DNA from: Streptomyces sp. YIM 130001
Lineage (GTDB): Bacteria > Actinomycetota > Actinomycetes > Streptomycetales > Streptomycetaceae
Length of the DNA: 64,000 bases
Assembly: GCF_003574445.1 (NCBI RefSeq)
Contig: NZ_KZ984556.1
Coordinates: 186,001 to 250,000, forward strand
Direction: 5' to 3'
Part shown: one piece after another, positions 24,726 through 33,525 of the stretch
Layout of the letters: each line of letters opens with the position of its first letter
Numbering within the stretch: the stretch's first letter is position 1
Made by a program: the position numbers and the translations under genes
The notes under the pieces: generated by a model
Told to the model about the DNA's origin: nothing
Database searches by the model: none
Seen by the model: the letters and a program-made list of their open reading frames with translations, nothing else

Positions 24726-27233
24726 CTATCCGGCGCTCGAGGACGACTGGGCCGGCTCGCTGCGCGAGGCCGACTCGGACTCGCCCTCCGAGGTCTCCGG
24801 CGCCGACGGCGGCGGCTTCTCCGTGGTCGGATCGGGATCCGGGGACGACGGGTCCGGATCCGGCGATGACGGGTCCGGGTCCGGAGAAGACGGGTCCGGG
24901 TCGGGCGACGAGGGGTCCGGGTCCGGGGACGACGGGTCCGGGTCGGGTGTCGAGGGGTCCGGGTCCGGGGACGTCGGATCGGGTTCCGGAGACGACTCCT
25001 CGTCCGTGGGCGACTCGGACGGCGTCGGGGACCCGGCGGAGGTGGGCGGCGCGGACGGCTCGACCGCCTCCTCGCTCGTCTCGTCCTCGGTCGGCTGGTC
25101 CGCGGGCGGCATGTCGTCCTCGACGGCGGACGGGCCGGGTCTGACCTTGTTGGACGGCGGCTCGTCGTCGGAGGCGGCCCCTAGCGTCACCACCGTGCCC
25201 AGGACGGCGGCCAGCAGCACTCCGGCCCCCGCGGCCGCGAGGTTGCGCCGCGCACCGAGAACCACGCGCTTGCGGCCGCCGGAGGCGCCCGTCGCGGCGC
25301 CGCCCGCGGGTGCGTCCGACGCGGACCGTGTGACCACGGTCGACGGTTCCTCGACCGGCTGCTGCACCGCACCCGCGCCCCCGGCCGGCACCCCGAACGC
25401 CGGGACCCCGACGGGCGGCGAGGCCGGCCCCTCGTGGCGCGCGCCGGGCACTTCCTCGCCCGCCGTACCGCCACCGTGCACGACACCGCCGGTGCGGTCC
25501 GCGACCAGCGCGAGTGCCCGCCGGCCGGCGACCGTGCCGCGCTTGTCGGCGAGCGCGCCACGCATGCCGATGGACGCCTCGAGCTCGGCGCGGGCCCGGT
25601 CGAGCTGCCCACCGATCAGCGCGAGAATCCCCAACTCGTGGTGGAAATAGGCCTCTTCGCCCACCTCGCCGGCGCCGCGCGCGGCCTCCTGACCGGCCCG
25701 CAGGGCCCGCTCCCAGGCTCCGAGGGCGAAGGCGGCCGCGTACGCCGGCGCGGCGGTCCGCGCGAGCAGCACCGCGGCGCTGGCGTATCCGGGCGCCGGC
25801 GCGGGCACCAGGACGGCCAGTGCGGCGAGCGCCGCGTCGGCCTCGGCGGCGGCCCGCTCCGGCGTCACCGACGGGTGACCGGCCCACCAGGCGTAGTGCT
25901 GAGCCGCCGCGAGCGCACGCTCCCCCGCGTCGTCCGCGTACCCGCAGGTCTCCAGCTGGGTCCGCACACCGGCCGCCAGCCGGTAGCGCGCGCCGACGGG
26001 CGTGACGAGCGCCGCGGCCGCGAGTTCACCGAGCGCGGCGTCCGCGTGGGTGTCCCCCACCAGGGCCGGCAGATGCGCCTGGTGCGGCACCTCGCCGCCG
26101 AGCGCGACGGCGAAGCGCAGGGTGGCCCGCGCCGATGCGCTGAGCCGGGAGGCGAGCAGCGCGGCGGGCGCGGCCCCTTCGGCCAGGGTCGGCAGCGGTA
26201 CGTCGTGCATGTCGTCGGCGTCGAAGGGTGCGTCGAAGGGCGCCTCGGCGTAGTAGCCGTACTCGTCGAAGGCGGTGGGGTCGGCGCGCAGCAGATCGCG
26301 CTGTCGCAGCAGCGCGCCCGCCTGCACGAAGCGGAGCGGCAGGCCCTCCGACTCGAACCAGAGGTCGGCGGCCCAGCCGGCCTCGTCGTCGGTGAGCGGG
26401 CGGCCGACGGCGCGCTCGAGGAGTTCGAGTCCGCCGCTGCGGCCGAGCCCGCCGAGGAACACCTCCTCGAGGTGCGAGTCGGCGGACGGCGCGGCGACGT
26501 CCGGGGTGGCGGCGACCAGGACGGCGCACTCCGGGGTCGCGTCGAGCAACTCGTCGAGGGCAGCGCCGCCGAACTCGAGGTCGTCGAGGACGACGATCGC
26601 GCCGATGCCGTTGACCAGGGCGAGCAGTTCCGTGTGGTCCGGCCGGTGCTGCGGGCTGCGGAAGGCGGCCGCGTAGAGCTCGTGCAGCAGGTCGGCGGGG
26701 CCCCTGCGGTGGCCGTTGAGTCTGATCACGCCGTCCGGCGCGAACTCCGCGCAGTCGTCCGCGACGGCGTCGAGCAGCGCGGTGCGACCGGATCCCGCGG
26801 GCCCGGTGAGGCGTACGGAACGCCCCCGGGCGAGCAGCCGCACCAGACGCTCGCGCTCCTCCTGGCGCTCGAGGAGCGGCAGCCGGGGCAGCGCGGGACC
26901 CGCCGGGGCCGGTGGGCGGGCGGCGCTGCGCACCTCGGCCCGCTCGGCCGCGGAGTACTTCTGCGGGCGAGGTGGCTGTTCACCGGGCGGGCAGGGTTCG
27001 ATCTCGCTGCCGTCCACGGGGTTCACGGTGAGCAGGAAGTCGCCGGTGACGAGCTGAACCGTGCGCGCGGGCAGGGAACTTGCGAACTCGGGCGTGAGCG
27101 CATCACGCGGCGGGCGCGGCGCACTTCCGCCGGGCGCCGCTCCCCCACCGGGGGCGGCCGCTCCTGGCCCACCAGCCCCACCGATGTCACGGCCGTTCTC
27201 TTCAGGTCCCCGGTTTATCGGGTCCATGGTCAA
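24726..27233 (-). CDS. Membrane-anchored P-loop (STAND-like) protein with Pro/Asp heptad tail
   Basis: An 835-residue protein. Residues 1-55 are Gly/Ala/Pro-rich. An ATPase region follows: P-loop GPAGSGRTALL at 144-154, where Arg150 stands in the usual Lys position, and Walker B-like IVVLDDLEF near 215. A helical region follows (about 350-600), rich in Ala and resembling TPR-like or winged-helix STAND modules. A single membrane helix is at about 657-679 (NLAAAGAGVLLAAVLGTVV). The outer tail holds seven SPDPDPS-type heptads (about 749-798) and a Ser/Glu-rich end. Known as a conserved Streptomyces 'ATP-binding protein'. Ligand and output are unknown. The STAS gene 224 bp upstream may be related. 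Confidence 0.8.
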   Translation of the reverse strand: MTMDPINRGPEENGRDIGGAGGPGAAAPGGGAAPGGSAPRPPRDALTPEFASSLPARTVQLVTGDFLLTVNPVDGSEIEPCPPGEQPPRPQKYSAAERAEVRSAARPPAPAGPALPRLPLLERQEERERLVRLLARGRSVRLTGPAGSGRTALLDAVADDCAEFAPDGVIRLNGHRRGPADLLHELYAAAFRSPQHRPDHTELLALVNGIGAIVVLDDLEFGGAALDELLDATPECAVLVAATPDVAAPSADSHLEEVFLGGLGRSGGLELLERAVGRPLTDDEAGWAADLWFESEGLPLRFVQAGALLRQRDLLRADPTAFDEYGYYAEAPFDAPFDADDMHDVPLPTLAEGAAPAALLASRLSASARATLRFAVALGGEVPHQAHLPALVGDTHADAALGELAAAALVTPVGARYRLAAGVRTQLETCGYADDAGERALAAAQHYAWWAGHPSVTPERAAAEADAALAALAVLVPAPAPGYASAAVLLARTAAPAYAAAFALGAWERALRAGQEAARGAGEVGEEAYFHHELGILALIGGQLDRARAELEASIGMRGALADKRGTVAGRRALALVADRTGGVVHGGGTAGEEVPGARHEGPASPPVGVPAFGVPAGGAGAVQQPVEEPSTVVTRSASDAPAGGAATGASGGRKRVVLGARRNLAAAGAGVLLAAVLGTVVTLGAASDDEPPSNKVRPGPSAVEDDMPPADQPTEDETSEEAVEPSAPPTSAGSPTPSESPTDEESSPEPDPTSPDPDPSTPDPDPSSPDPDPSSPDPDPSSPDPDPSSPDPDPSSPDPDPTTEKPPPSAPETSEGESESASRSEPAQSSSSAG

Positions 27234-27456
27234 AGCCCCCCAAAAGCGTCATGTGCCGATGGCCTCCCCGACCTCTCGCACATGCCACTGTCGCTTCTGG
27301 TCCGGTGTCCGCTGCCCGACGGCATCGTCAAGGGCGAGCGACCGAACCCTAGACCTTCGGCCAGTATCACGGAACGGGCGGGGTGCCGCCCTGCCCCGGA
27401 CGTCACATTCTCGTGAGGATTGTGGGCCGACATCGCGCTCCACCTCGTACGCGGCA

Positions 27457-27771
27457 TTACAGGGGAGTTGCCCTGATACCGCCCTCGATGGCCAGGATGC
27501 GGTGCAATCGCGTGGCGACCAGGAGCCGCTGCATCTGCGGCGGGACGTTCCGCAGGACCAGACGCCGTCCGCAGCGGCCGGCCTGCCGGTGCGCACCCAT
27601 GATGACGCCGAGTCCGGTGGCGTCGAGGGCGGCGAGATCCGAGAGGTCGAGTACGAGATCGCCCGCACCCTCGTCGAGGGCAGAGTGCAGGACCGTCCGG
27701 GCGTCCGCCGCGCTTCGTACGTCGAGGCTGCCCCCGACGGTCAGCTCGGCGTGGTCGCCCCTGATGTGCAT
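27457..27771 (-). CDS. STAS-domain anti-sigma factor antagonist-like protein
   Basis: A 104-residue single STAS domain. The core strand-loop-helix reads LVLDLSDLAALDATGLGVIM. The usual DSSG phosphoacceptor loop is DATG here, so Thr52 would take the role of the phosphorylated Ser if regulation by an RsbW-like kinase holds. It continues with LVLRNVPPQMQRLLVATRLHRIL, the family's second helix pair. The partner anti-sigma factor is not in the window. The STAS gene is followed, 224 bp downstream on the same strand, by the P-loop protein gene. Confidence 0.88.
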   Translation of the reverse strand: MHIRGDHAELTVGGSLDVRSAADARTVLHSALDEGAGDLVLDLSDLAALDATGLGVIMGAHRQAGRCGRRLVLRNVPPQMQRLLVATRLHRILAIEGGIRATPL

Positions 27772-27821
27772 ATGCGCTCCCCGGGTACTGCTTCTTCACG
27801 TCACTGTGGTCACTTCGTTCA

Positions 27822-27847
27822 CACTGAACTGTGGTCTCACTGAACTG
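27822..27847. repeat. CACTGAACTG direct repeat upstream of the STAS gene
   Basis: Two perfect copies (27822-27831 and 27838-27847), 16 bases apart, with further CACTG or CACTT fragments at about 27802 and 27812. It is in the probable STAS promoter. Significance unknown. Confidence 0.5.
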
Positions 27848-27939
27848 ACTGGCGAACGGGCGCAGAAGTTGCCGTCCGTGAGCGAACCGATACCCGAATT
27901 CACTCGCCAGGGGGACGTCGCGTGAGTCGCGGCGCGAAT

Positions 27940-28788
27940 TCAGTGCTTGTAGAACCCCTGTCCGCTCTTGCGGCCGATGTCACCGGCGTCGACCATCCGG
28001 CGCATCAGCTCGGGCGGAGCGAACTTCTCGTCCTGGGATTCCGTGTAGATGTTGTCGGCCGCGTGCAGCAGGATGTCGACGCCGGTGAGGTCGGCGGTCG
28101 CCAGCGGCCCCATGGCGTGGCCGAAGCCCAGCCTGCAGGCGGTGTCGATGTCCTCGGCGGTGGCCACGCCCGACTCGTGGAGCTTGGCGGCCTCGACGAC
28201 GAGCGCCGAGATCAGCCGGGTGGTGACGAAGCCGGCCACGTCCCGGTTGACGACGATGCAGGTCTTGCCCACGGACTCGGCGAACTCCCGTGTGATGGCG
28301 AGGGTTTCGTCGCTGGTCTTGTGTCCGCGGACCAGTTCGCACAGCTGCATCATCGGGACCGGCGAGAAGAAGTGCGCGCCGACGACGCGCTCGGGACGCT
28401 CCGTACCCGCCGCGATCTTGGTGATCGGGATGGCCGAGGTGTTGGAGGCGAGGACGGTGTCGTCCTTCACGAGCTTGTCGAGGGCGGCGAAGATCTCGTG
28501 CTTGATCTCCAGCTTCTCGAACACGGCCTCGACGACGATGTCGGCGTCCGCGGCGGCGTCCAGATCGGTGGTCGCGGTGATCCGGCCGAGGGCGGACTCG
28601 GCGTCGGCCGCGTCCAGCTTCCCCTTGGCGACGAACTTGTCGTAGGAAGCCTTGATGCCGTCGGTGCCGCGGGTCAGCGCGGCGTCGGTGACGTCGCGCA
28701 GCACGACGTCCCATCCCGCCTGTGCGGAGACCTGGGCGATTCCGGAGCCCATGAGTCCGGCTCCGATGACGGCAAGCTTCCTGGCCAC
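27940..28788 (-). CDS. 3-hydroxybutyryl-CoA dehydrogenase
   Basis: A 282-residue NAD(P)-dependent 3-hydroxyacyl-CoA dehydrogenase. The N-terminal Rossmann motif is VIGAGLMGSGIAQVSAQAG. The catalytic His lies in VVGAHFFSPVPMMQL, followed by the Glu of CELVRG, and the C-terminal helical dimer domain contains GFGHAMGPLATADLTGVD. The length is that of the FadB2/PaaH family. It reduces acetoacetyl-CoA to 3-hydroxybutyryl-CoA or runs in reverse, and with the thiolase at 10289 it could serve the ethylmalonyl-CoA pathway or beta-oxidation. It starts with GTG. Single gene. Confidence 0.92.
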   Translation of the reverse strand: MARKLAVIGAGLMGSGIAQVSAQAGWDVVLRDVTDAALTRGTDGIKASYDKFVAKGKLDAADAESALGRITATTDLDAAADADIVVEAVFEKLEIKHEIFAALDKLVKDDTVLASNTSAIPITKIAAGTERPERVVGAHFFSPVPMMQLCELVRGHKTSDETLAITREFAESVGKTCIVVNRDVAGFVTTRLISALVVEAAKLHESGVATAEDIDTACRLGFGHAMGPLATADLTGVDILLHAADNIYTESQDEKFAPPELMRRMVDAGDIGRKSGQGFYKH

Positions 28789-29009
28789 TGTGCGATCCCC
28801 TTACACGCTGGTGCACTTACTCGCTGTTTATCAATGGTCTTCAGCGGACCCTAGCGGCCGAGAGGCTGCTGTGGGGCCCTTCGAGACGCGCGTCACGCCC
28901 ACTCGCCGCCCGATCACCGCTCCCCCAACGCGCCCCCGGCGCACGCCAGATGACCACCTCGCCGACGCGCCCGCCGGCACACCTCATGGCAGACGTCACA
29001 CCGACAGGA

Positions 29010-29687
29010 TCAGCCCTCACGCACCGCGTAGCCGAGGACCGAATCGCCCCATACGCCCTCGATCTCGTCGAGCAGCACGAGGGCCGCGCGCGAGACCTCG
29101 TTCGCCTTCTCGCCGTTCACCATCCGCCCGCCGATGAATGCCATCAGAGTGCTCTGCAGCCAGGCGATCTGACCCCCCATGAGAAGCGGGAGCGGATCAC
29201 CGGCCTGGGCGCCGGTCTCCTCGCGGAGCGTGTTCACCACGTTCTGGAGCGCCTCCTGCTGGACGTACCAGAGGCGGGCGCGCAGCGTGGGCGCATCGTG
29301 CAGGACGCGCATGAAATCGGCGTATCCGTCGAAGAGACCGACCCGCGGCGACACCACCTCCACCTCGGCGCGCAGTTCGCGCAGGACCGCCGCCGCCGCG
29401 GACTCACCCACGTCGCGGGCACGCACGTAGCGGGAGAGGCGTTCGACGATCCCCGCGCTGCGGTCGAGGAACAGGTCCTCCTTCGCCGGGAAGTAGTTGT
29501 ACACGGTGTTGACCGAGACCTCGGCGACGTCGGCGATCTCCGCGATCGTCACCGCGTCGAAGCCGCGCGCGAGGAAGAGACCGGTCGCCACGTCCGAGAT
29601 GTGCTGCCGGGTCCGGCGCTTCTTGCGCTCCCTGAGCCCTTCGTTCTTCGGCTCCACGGGCTCGTCCGCCGCTGTTTCCGCTGCCAT
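29010..29687 (-). CDS. TetR-family regulator of the adjacent ABC exporter
   Basis: A 225-residue TetR protein. The N-terminal basic arm (LRERKKRRTRQH) is followed by the helix-turn-helix ISDVATGLFLARGFDAVTIAE...VSVNTVYNYFPAKEDLF (about 25-70) and a helical ligand domain. The ATG at 29687 is chosen over far upstream in-frame codons because the N-arm starts here. It is divergent from an ABC exporter across 114 bp that holds an inverted repeat, so it probably represses both. The inducer is unknown. Confidence 0.9.
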   Translation of the reverse strand: MAAETAADEPVEPKNEGLRERKKRRTRQHISDVATGLFLARGFDAVTIAEIADVAEVSVNTVYNYFPAKEDLFLDRSAGIVERLSRYVRARDVGESAAAAVLRELRAEVEVVSPRVGLFDGYADFMRVLHDAPTLRARLWYVQQEALQNVVNTLREETGAQAGDPLPLLMGGQIAWLQSTLMAFIGGRMVNGEKANEVSRAALVLLDEIEGVWGDSVLGYAVREG

Positions 29688-29754
29688 CGGCCCATCGTAC
29701 GTGCGCGTGCAGTGACTGAAACCTTGAGCGGAACACAAACCTGGGTCGTCCATA

Positions 29755-29775
29755 ATTTTGAGTTCATTGCAAAAT
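29755..29775. promoter_or_regulatory. ATTTTG-9-CAAAAT operator candidate
   Basis: A 21-bp inverted repeat with perfect 6-bp arms lies in the only strongly AT-rich patch of this region, 68 bases from the TetR start and 27 from the ABC ATPase start. It is probably the TetR binding site overlapping the exporter promoter. Confidence 0.6.
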
Positions 29776-29801
29776 TTCATCGACTCTGTTTTTCTGGAGC
29801 C

Positions 29802-30584
29802 ATGGCGATCCTCAGCACCGCGGGACTCTCGCGGACCTTCCAGACCAAGCAGGGCCCGGTCGAGGCCGTACGGAGCATCGACCTCACCGTCGAACCCGGC
29901 GAGATCCTCGGCCTCCTCGGGCCGAACGGCGCCGGCAAGACCACCACGCTCCGCATGCTCACCACACTGCTCGCGCCCACCAGCGGCGCCGCCACGGTGG
30001 CCGGCCACGACCTGCTCACCGACCCCGCGGGCGTACGGACCCGCACGGGGTACGTCGCCCAGTCCGGCGGCACCGACCCGAACATCTCGGTGCGCGAAGA
30101 GCTCGTCACCCAGGGCCGCCTCTACCGGCTCAAGCGGCCCGACGCCATCGCCCGCGCCACCCAACTGGCCCGGGAACTCGGCCTCGACGACCTCCTCGAC
30201 CGCCCCACCCGCGCCCTGTCGGGCGGCCAGCGACGGCGGCTCGACATCGCGATGGGTCTCACCCACCGCCCCGATCTGATCTTCCTCGACGAGCCCACCA
30301 CCGGCCTCGACCCGGCCGGCCGCACCGAACTGTGGGACCTGGTACGGAAGTTGCGCACGGAACACGGCACGACGGTGTTCCTGACCACGCACTATCTGGA
30401 CGAGGCCGACGCGCTTGCCGACCGCATCGTCGTGGTCGACGACGGCAGGATCGTCGCCGACGACACCCCGGCCGCCCTCAAACTGCGCCACGCGGGCTCG
30501 CCGCAGGCCTCGCTGCAGGACGCGTTCCTCGCGATCACCGGACGCGGTCCCGCACCGGAGAACCGGATCCCGGTCGCCACCTGA
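29802..30584 (+). CDS. ABC exporter ATPase, DrrA-like
   Basis: A 260-residue ABC ATPase. Walker A GPNGAGKTT, Q-loop VAQSGGTDPN, signature LSGGQRRRLDIAMG, Walker B LIFLDEPTTGLDPAG and the H-loop TTHYLDEADALAD. It resembles daunorubicin-resistance DrrA-type subunits but is shorter because it has only a brief C-terminal extension. The ATG at 29802 follows TCTGGAGCC. It is followed after 57 bp by its permease. Likely derepressed when the divergent TetR protein binds ligand; a drug or metabolite efflux role is inferred. Confidence 0.92.
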   Translation: MAILSTAGLSRTFQTKQGPVEAVRSIDLTVEPGEILGLLGPNGAGKTTTLRMLTTLLAPTSGAATVAGHDLLTDPAGVRTRTGYVAQSGGTDPNISVREELVTQGRLYRLKRPDAIARATQLARELGLDDLLDRPTRALSGGQRRRLDIAMGLTHRPDLIFLDEPTTGLDPAGRTELWDLVRKLRTEHGTTVFLTTHYLDEADALADRIVVVDDGRIVADDTPAALKLRHAGSPQASLQDAFLAITGRGPAPENRIPVAT

Positions 30585-30641
30585 CGCCGCCGCGCGGACG
30601 AACCCGCCCCGCCGTCCCCCACCTCAGCCCTAGGACCGCTC

Positions 30642-31391
30642 ATGCTCCTGCACGACACCTCGATCGTCTTCGGCCGGTACGCCCGCCAAACCCTCCGGTC
30701 CAAGTTCCAGATCCTCTTCGGCATCCTGATGCCCCTGCTCTACCTGGTCTTCTTCGGTCCCCTGCTCACCGATCTGCCACTCGGCTCCCGGGGCGACTCC
30801 TGGCAGATCCTGGTACCGGGGCTGCTGCTCCAACTCGGCTTGTTCGGAGCCTCGTTCGCCGGCTTCTCAGTGATCATCGAGAAGAACACCGGGGTGGTCG
30901 AGCGGATGCGCGTCACTCCGGTCAGCCGCCTCGCCCTGCTGCTCGGCCGGGTGTTGCGGGACGCGCTGCTCTTCGTCTTCCAGGCCGTACTCCTGGTGCT
31001 CGCCGCCGTCGTGATGGGACTGCGCGCGCCGCTCGGCGGGATCCTCATCGGCTTCGCCTTCGTCGCGGTGCTCTCGCTGTCGCTCGCGTCCCTCAGTTAC
31101 GGGCTCGCCATGTCGGTGCGTACGCCGCAGGAGTTCGGACCGGTGATCAACAGCGTGACGATGCCCGCGATGCTGCTGTCCGGTCTCATGCTGCCGATGG
31201 CACTCGCGCCGGACTGGCTCGACCTGCTCTCGCACTTCATGCCGTTCCGGTATCTCGTCGACGCGGTCCGCGCGGGCTACGTCGGGGACTACGGGAACTC
31301 CCACATGCTCTACGGCACCCTGATGGCACTCGCACTCGCCGCGGTGTCCGTGACAGTGGGCACACGTCGCTTCCGCAAGGCCGGAGCGTGA
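30642..31391 (+). CDS. ABC-2 exporter permease, DrrB-like
   Basis: A 249-residue permease with six helices: about 25-45, 55-80, 105-130, 137-160, 165-185 and 220-240. The segment between helices 2 and 3 (IIEKNTGVVERMRVTPVSR) is the conserved cytosolic ABC-2 coupling motif. Helix 5 contains NSVTMPAMLLSGLMLPM, typical of DrrB/NodJ-type exporters. It pairs with the upstream ATPase and is presumably controlled by the same TetR. Confidence 0.9.
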   Translation: MLLHDTSIVFGRYARQTLRSKFQILFGILMPLLYLVFFGPLLTDLPLGSRGDSWQILVPGLLLQLGLFGASFAGFSVIIEKNTGVVERMRVTPVSRLALLLGRVLRDALLFVFQAVLLVLAAVVMGLRAPLGGILIGFAFVAVLSLSLASLSYGLAMSVRTPQEFGPVINSVTMPAMLLSGLMLPMALAPDWLDLLSHFMPFRYLVDAVRAGYVGDYGNSHMLYGTLMALALAAVSVTVGTRRFRKAGA

Positions 31392-31414
31392 CGGCGGGCG
31401 CGTAATCTCGGAGC

Positions 31415-31987
31415 ATGGTCAATCTGACGCGCATCTACACCCGTACCGGCGACAAGGGCACCACGGCACTGGGCGACATGAGCCGCACCGCCAAGACGGA
31501 CCTGCGGATCGCGGCCTACGCCGACGCCAACGAGGCCAACGCCGCCATCGGTACCGCACTCGCCCTCGGCGGCCTGGACGAGGAACTGACCACGGTCCTG
31601 GTACGGGTCCAGAACGACCTCTTCGACGTGGGCGCCGACCTGTCCACCCCGGTGGCGGAGAACCCCGAGTTCCCGCCGCTGCGCGTCGAGCAGTTCTACA
31701 TCGACCGGCTCGAGGCGGACTGCGACACGTTCCTCGAGCGGGTGGAGAAACTGCGGTCGTTCATCCTGCCGGGCGGTACCCCGGGAGCGGCTCTGCTGCA
31801 CCAGGCCTGCACCGTGGTCCGCCGTGCCGAACGCTCCACCTGGGCCGCGTTCGAGGCGCACGGCGAGACGATGAACCCGCTCACCGCCACGTACCTGAAC
31901 CGCCTCTCCGACCTCCTGTTCATCCTGGCCCGTGCGGCCAACAAGGAGGTCGGAGACGTGCTGTGGGTGCCGGGCGGCGAGCGCTGA
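31415..31987 (+). CDS. Cob(I)yrinic acid a,c-diamide adenosyltransferase, PduO type
   Basis: A 190-residue PduO-type adenosyltransferase. The N-terminal ATP-binding motif TRTGDKGTTALGD, central FILPGGTPGAALLHQACTV, RRAERS and the signature LNRLSDLLFILARAAN are all present. It transfers the adenosyl group of ATP to cob(I)alamin, yielding coenzyme B12 and handing it to methylmalonyl-CoA mutase. It follows the exporter permease by 23 bp and could be transcribed with it. meaB and mce in the same window complete the B12-dependent propionate theme. Confidence 0.94.
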   Translation: MVNLTRIYTRTGDKGTTALGDMSRTAKTDLRIAAYADANEANAAIGTALALGGLDEELTTVLVRVQNDLFDVGADLSTPVAENPEFPPLRVEQFYIDRLEADCDTFLERVEKLRSFILPGGTPGAALLHQACTVVRRAERSTWAAFEAHGETMNPLTATYLNRLSDLLFILARAANKEVGDVLWVPGGER

Positions 31988-32015
31988 AGCCGCCACCGCC
32001 CGGCGTGCTCCCGCG

Positions 32016-32708
32016 TCAGGCGACGAAGCGGGCGATCTCGCGCAGGACACTGGTGTCGGCCAGGAACCCGAGGTGCGTCTGGCAGGCCACGTTGTTGTTG
32101 TCGGCGCCGTCCAGGCGCGTGCTGGTGTACGGCAGGATGATGCCGTCGCAGGCCGAGTACCAGGTCGCGTACTCGGTGGCGCCGGGCGTCTCGTCCCCCG
32201 CGGTGATCTCGTCGATGAACGACGAGCCCGGGTACATCTGCTGACAGGTCGGGTAGATCAGGCAGGCGCTCGCGAACGTGGTGCCGTGGTTGGCGCCGGC
32301 GATCGATGCGAGGTGGCTGACGTCTCGGTGGCCGCCGAGCACCTTCAGGTAGTACTGGCTGACCAGGCCGCCCATCGAGTGGTTGACGATCGCCACCTGG
32401 TCCGCACCGGTCCCCGACTTCACGTTGTCGACGAAGGACGCCAGGCCCTGGGCGTTGTTCACGTTGTTGCCGTAGGAGTCGTACTCGTAGGCGAACAGGT
32501 CGTCGCTCGACCAGCCGTTCGCCCGGAACACCGTCTTCGCGGCCGTCCAGTTGGAAGCGCTGCCGGTGTAGCCGTGGACGAAGACCACGGGTGTGTCGGT
32601 GCTGAGCGGCGCAGGCTCGGACGGCGCCGCCGAAGCGGGCGACATCAGGCCGAACGCGAGGCCGAAGGCCGCGAGGACACCGAGAACTCTGCTGCGGATA
32701 CGACGCAC
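32016..32708 (-). CDS. Secreted alpha/beta-hydrolase lipase
   Basis: A 230-residue secreted lipase. The signal peptide is about 1-28 (twin Arg near the start, hydrophobic LGVLAAFGLAFGL, cleavage near ASA). The oxyanion motif is VFVHGYTGS. The nucleophile Ser111 lies in NHSMGG, where Asn replaces the first Gly of GxSxG. Asp189 (ACDGII) and His212 (QTHLGF) complete the triad. Four Cys (149, 155, 187, 209) are placed for two disulfides. The GTG at 32708 follows GGAGGGTCCCT; longer in-frame starts would precede the signal peptide. Likely an extracellular ester or triacylglycerol hydrolase. Confidence 0.88.
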   Translation of the reverse strand: MRRIRSRVLGVLAAFGLAFGLMSPASAAPSEPAPLSTDTPVVFVHGYTGSASNWTAAKTVFRANGWSSDDLFAYEYDSYGNNVNNAQGLASFVDNVKSGTGADQVAIVNHSMGGLVSQYYLKVLGGHRDVSHLASIAGANHGTTFASACLIYPTCQQMYPGSSFIDEITAGDETPGATEYATWYSACDGIILPYTSTRLDGADNNNVACQTHLGFLADTSVLREIARFVA

Positions 32709-32810
32709 AGGGACCCTCCGATGGGGACAGGTTGCTCGAACCGGTCCAGGGTCGTGCGGTGCGACGGCCACGGCATCGGCTGAATCACCGGCGTCCCACA
32801 GGCCCCCTGG

Positions 32811-33389
32811 TCAGCGGCCCTGCGCCTTGCTGAGCGGCCGCTCCTCCTGCGGTGCCGAGGCGGGCGCCCGCTTCGGGAACACCGTGTACCAGACCCCGAT
32901 GGCCACGTTGATGGCGATCAGGAAGAGCATCTTCTCCTGCCACGCCCGCAGCGAATCGACCGAGCCGTCCGGGCCCACGTACCAGACGGCCCCCTGCAGC
33001 AGGCCCAGGGCGATCGCCGAGGCGAGGGTCCAGCGGGCGGCCAGTTTCCACTCGTGGATCGCGCGCCGGACACCGTACTTCGGGGTGTCGGGCGGTGGCC
33101 CGCCGGCGAAGCGGTGGGCGACACGGACGTCCACCCACTTGATCGTGTAGTGGCCGAGCGCGATCGAGTAGCCGATGTAGACGGCGGCCAGTCCGTGCTT
33201 CCAGTCCGGTTCCGCGCCGTTCTTCAGATCGATCACGGTGACCACGAAGAGGATCACCTCGAGCAGCGGCTCGCAGAGCAGTACGCCCACGCTCGCCCGG
33301 GGCATCCTGGCCCAGTAGCGCAGCACGAGCCCCGCGGCGAGCAGCACCCAGAAGCCGACCTCGCAGATGATGATCAGCCAGACGATCAT
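32811..33389 (-). CDS. Conserved polytopic membrane protein
   Basis: A 192-residue membrane protein with four to five hydrophobic segments: about 2-22, 37-55, 67-82, 122-140 and 153-172. There is a conserved-looking charged loop, IKWVDVRVAHRFAGGPPPDTPKYG, in the middle and a Pro/Lys-rich tail. The ATG at 33389 has the strong GAGAGGAGACGGGCC leader. It is divergent from the DesK-like two-component system with 136 bp between, so it is a possible target. Family not recognised beyond generic 'integral membrane protein'. Confidence 0.75.
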   Translation of the reverse strand: MIVWLIIICEVGFWVLLAAGLVLRYWARMPRASVGVLLCEPLLEVILFVVTVIDLKNGAEPDWKHGLAAVYIGYSIALGHYTIKWVDVRVAHRFAGGPPPDTPKYGVRRAIHEWKLAARWTLASAIALGLLQGAVWYVGPDGSVDSLRAWQEKMLFLIAINVAIGVWYTVFPKRAPASAPQEERPLSKAQGR

Positions 33390-33525
33390 GGCCCGTCTCC
33401 TCTCGACACTCACCAGACTGTCGCCCGTTCACGTGCGGGGCGTCGTCGGCGGTGACGAACTGCGACTGCATCCTTCGATGTAGTGCGCTTTCCGCCGTCA
33501 CGGGGAGGTCCCGGGCCGGACCGCC

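Noticed and set aside
24823..25650. Gly/Ser/Asp-repeat frame opposite the P-loop gene tail
   Set aside because: It is the reverse complement of the SPDPDPS heptads.
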